Of a stretch of 64,000 bases of DNA, positions 61,447-64,000 are shown one piece after another; position 1 is the first letter of the stretch; every line of letters starts with the position of its first letter. The stretch is taken from positions 10,349,904 through 10,413,903 of the forward strand of contig NW_023504022.1 in NCBI RefSeq assembly GCF_014529535.1, read 5' to 3'. Source of the stretch: Bradysia coprophila. Taxonomy: Eukaryota > Arthropoda > Insecta > Diptera > Sciaridae. The position numbers were made by a program, and so were the translations under genes. The notes beneath the pieces were generated by a model. That model saw nothing but the letters and a program-made list of their open reading frames with translations. It had not been told where the DNA came from and did not search any database.

Positions 61447-61694
61447 TAAATAATTTTGTATTTTTCGACTGAATTTAGTGATTTTGTAAACTGCTCGTAA
61501 GTGCATTGCAGTCATAAGTGACAGGTAGTTGCGAGACTGTGAAAATAATTCGCATAAATATGGCAAAAGGAGACAAAATTTGAATAATTCCACCTGACCA
61601 CACAGTCCATCCTAATGTTTTCCTGTTTTATGTGCATTTCAGACATTTACTTGGTTCAGCGCTGATCCAAATACCGACGATTAACTCGACCAAG

Positions 61695-62228
<534 letters not shown>

Positions 62229-64000
62229 GTACAAGAATTTTGTTTTTTTGTATTTTACACAATTTGTAAGCTCAATACAACAGCGTTGATCTTTGACTGA
62301 AATTGCACTGAAGTTTTTATTCGGAGAATAACAAAAGCGAAATTTCTCGGTCCCTCCTCGTTGGTATCAAAATCGACTCTAAACTCCTGAGCTAATAGAT
62401 CTTCCATTTCTGAGAGGGTGTTAAGCTCAAAACCAACTTTTATGGGAACCAATCGTAGAAGGAATAAATCAGTAGAGAGTGGTTGACTTACTGTTCCGAG
62501 AGGTCGATCCCAAAGATCCGGAGATTATGAAATTGAGAGTAAATTTGACTACTGGCTGTGAGTGTGGTATTCAAGGGAAGATGGGCTTTTCGATAAACCT
62601 AATTTTCAGTAGAAATTTCGTTTCCTAACTGCCAGAGTCTTGTTGAAACCTAAAGGCTACTCTGCGTTAACTAAGATCACACCATGCATGGATCATTCTA
62701 TTTTAGCAAACTGTCGACCTAGACCGTTTCTACGTAGCTTGTAATTTAGTGGTCCGAAGTAATCGATTTTTTCAAATATTTTTAGATTCTGCTGCAAACA
62801 TTTCAATTCCTTGTTTTAGGTCACAGTAGTCTTTTAAGAAGTAAAAACCCCTCAAATCTTGCACCTTTTACTACATTAACATATAAGAAACGGTAATCGT
62901 ATCACAACGAAATCTTTGAATCTATTACTTCATTTTTGTTAAGTATCGATCGTGTTTGATGCAACATCTATCACTCCAATATTTTAAAAATTCAATTCGC
63001 TCTATAAGAGAACCTTAGCCAGAACTTAACTTTTATTCTTGTCGTTGTAGTCGATAGCAGATGACTGGACGTTTCTATAAGATTAGTAAAATGTGGTGAC
63101 ACTGCCATTTTCAACAAACTGATTTTTGTGCGGGTCGAAATGAAACTGAAGGTTAGGTCAGAGACAGAAATTCAGGTTCAGGTCAACAACTCAGTTTTGC
63201 ATGTAAAGTTGTATCTGTTTGGGACGATCAGCTTTAGACACTTTTGCATATCGTCAGCAACATGACTAAAGCGCGTCCTACCATTTTTTTAAAAATCATA
63301 TCACATACTGCTTTTCATCTGTTATCGATAATGATGGCTAAAATAATGACAAGTTCTGGGTAATATGGTCCTTTACATGGCTGCCACGGTTTAAAATGAC
63401 TCCTATTTTAGGATTTGGAGGAGTGATTTTAGGAGAATTTTTAGGAGTTTTTTGATTGGCTAGACCTGATTTAAGAAGATTCTTGTACGGTCTTAGAACT
63501 GGTTTTAACTAATGTTTCAAGGATGAAACACGGGGAACGTTTGTAATTGAGAGAGAACTCTAACATAAAATTCCAATATGTAAAAGGTAAGCGATAACCT
63601 CCGCAGAACAGATTAAATTTTCATGAATTGTTTCAATAGGAATTATTTTATGAATCTTCATCTCCATTTTAGGAGTTTTAGGGGATTTTAGGAGGATTTA
63701 GGAGAATTTTAAAATTTTAGGATTTTAAGGAGTTTTAGGAGGAGTGGCAGACCTGTCTTTATATAGTAAATGCATGGTAAAAAATTGAAGTACAAGATTT
63801 GGAATCAACCGATTAAAAATTCTGTGATCGTAAGAGAGCCCATTCTCTGAACCCATTAGTCGGATTTCGATGAACTTTTTTTTTCCTTGAAACTGTCAAC
63901 ATTTTTGAGATGGTTCAATGGTTCGTTTAAAAAAAACGGTAGGACGCCCTTTACTCATGTTGCCGACGATGTAATTCTCATTTTTTGTAATCTCTCTCTT
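62229..64000. other. Intergenic, repeat-rich window end
   Basis: No gene supported. It contains a half-match to the 9.1 kb inverted repeat at about 62747, the long family-2 element at 63248-63972 and TTTTAGGAG-type simple repeats at 63410-63460 and 63665-63745. Confidence 0.55.
63248..63972. mobile_element. Family-2 inverted-repeat element, long copy
   Basis: Bounded by ATATCGTCAGCAACATGACT at the left and, inverted, by the complement ACTCATGTTGCCGACGATGT at the right; GCGTCCTACC then poly-T is shared just inside both ends. About 725 bp with no coding capacity seen. It shares termini with the 178-bp unit at 19143-19320. Confidence 0.5.

Overview
This is a eukaryotic, AT-rich, intron-containing window that looks like an insect chromosome arm, most plausibly a dipteran. 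The reasons are introns of about 58-75 nt with canonical GT-AG ends, a ZAD-type C2H2 zinc-finger gene (a domain expanded in insects), a 7tm_6 odorant-receptor-like gene, and dense short inverted-repeat elements. Genus is not determinable here; a nematoceran fly is a guess. One ambiguous base occurs near 56834. No tRNA, rRNA, CRISPR or prokaryotic features were seen.

Layout. 2.1-4.6 kb: two convergent genes, an LRAT-type NlpC/P60-like protein (+) and a three-exon protein with a divergent LRAT-like segment behind a hydrophobic helical region (-). About 6.25-6.65 kb: a Cys-rich, PGYPPQQ-repeat protein (-). 15.1-21.5 kb: a complete seven-exon PHAF1/C16orf70 gene (-), whose 4.7 kb first intron is full of repeats. 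22.5 kb: a His/Gly/Asn-repeat peptide candidate. 23.5-24.3 kb: mitochondrial ATP synthase subunit e (-). 25.9-27.4 kb: a SMIM30-type microprotein and COX18 (+).

30-56.7 kb is dominated by five paralogous choline/ethanolamine-kinase-like genes (called A-E here), each with the same three-exon structure. A and B are arranged as a large convergent palindrome around a 2 kb repeat-filled spacer. C is followed by a non-LTR retrotransposon, and a gutted sixth copy lies beyond it. D and E are in tandem. Interleaved with these are the oligoribonuclease REXO2/Orn gene (36 kb, +), an odorant-receptor-like gene (44-46 kb, -), the C-terminal fragment of an R2-group-like retroelement with a restriction-like endonuclease motif (47.3-48.2 kb, -) and Elongin A (49-51 kb, +).

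57.4-62.3 kb: two RpS20 genes encoding the same 120-aa protein flank a four-exon ZAD zinc-finger gene on the other strand. The remaining DNA is intergenic and carries several MITE-like families, fold-back elements and simple repeats.

The single-copy genes are housekeeping (mitochondrial energy metabolism and RNA turnover, transcription elongation, translation, autophagy). The lineage-specific material is the kinase array, which keeps the catalytic Asp/Asn and metal-binding Asp of the family but has lost the His-Asn of the HND motif in all five members.
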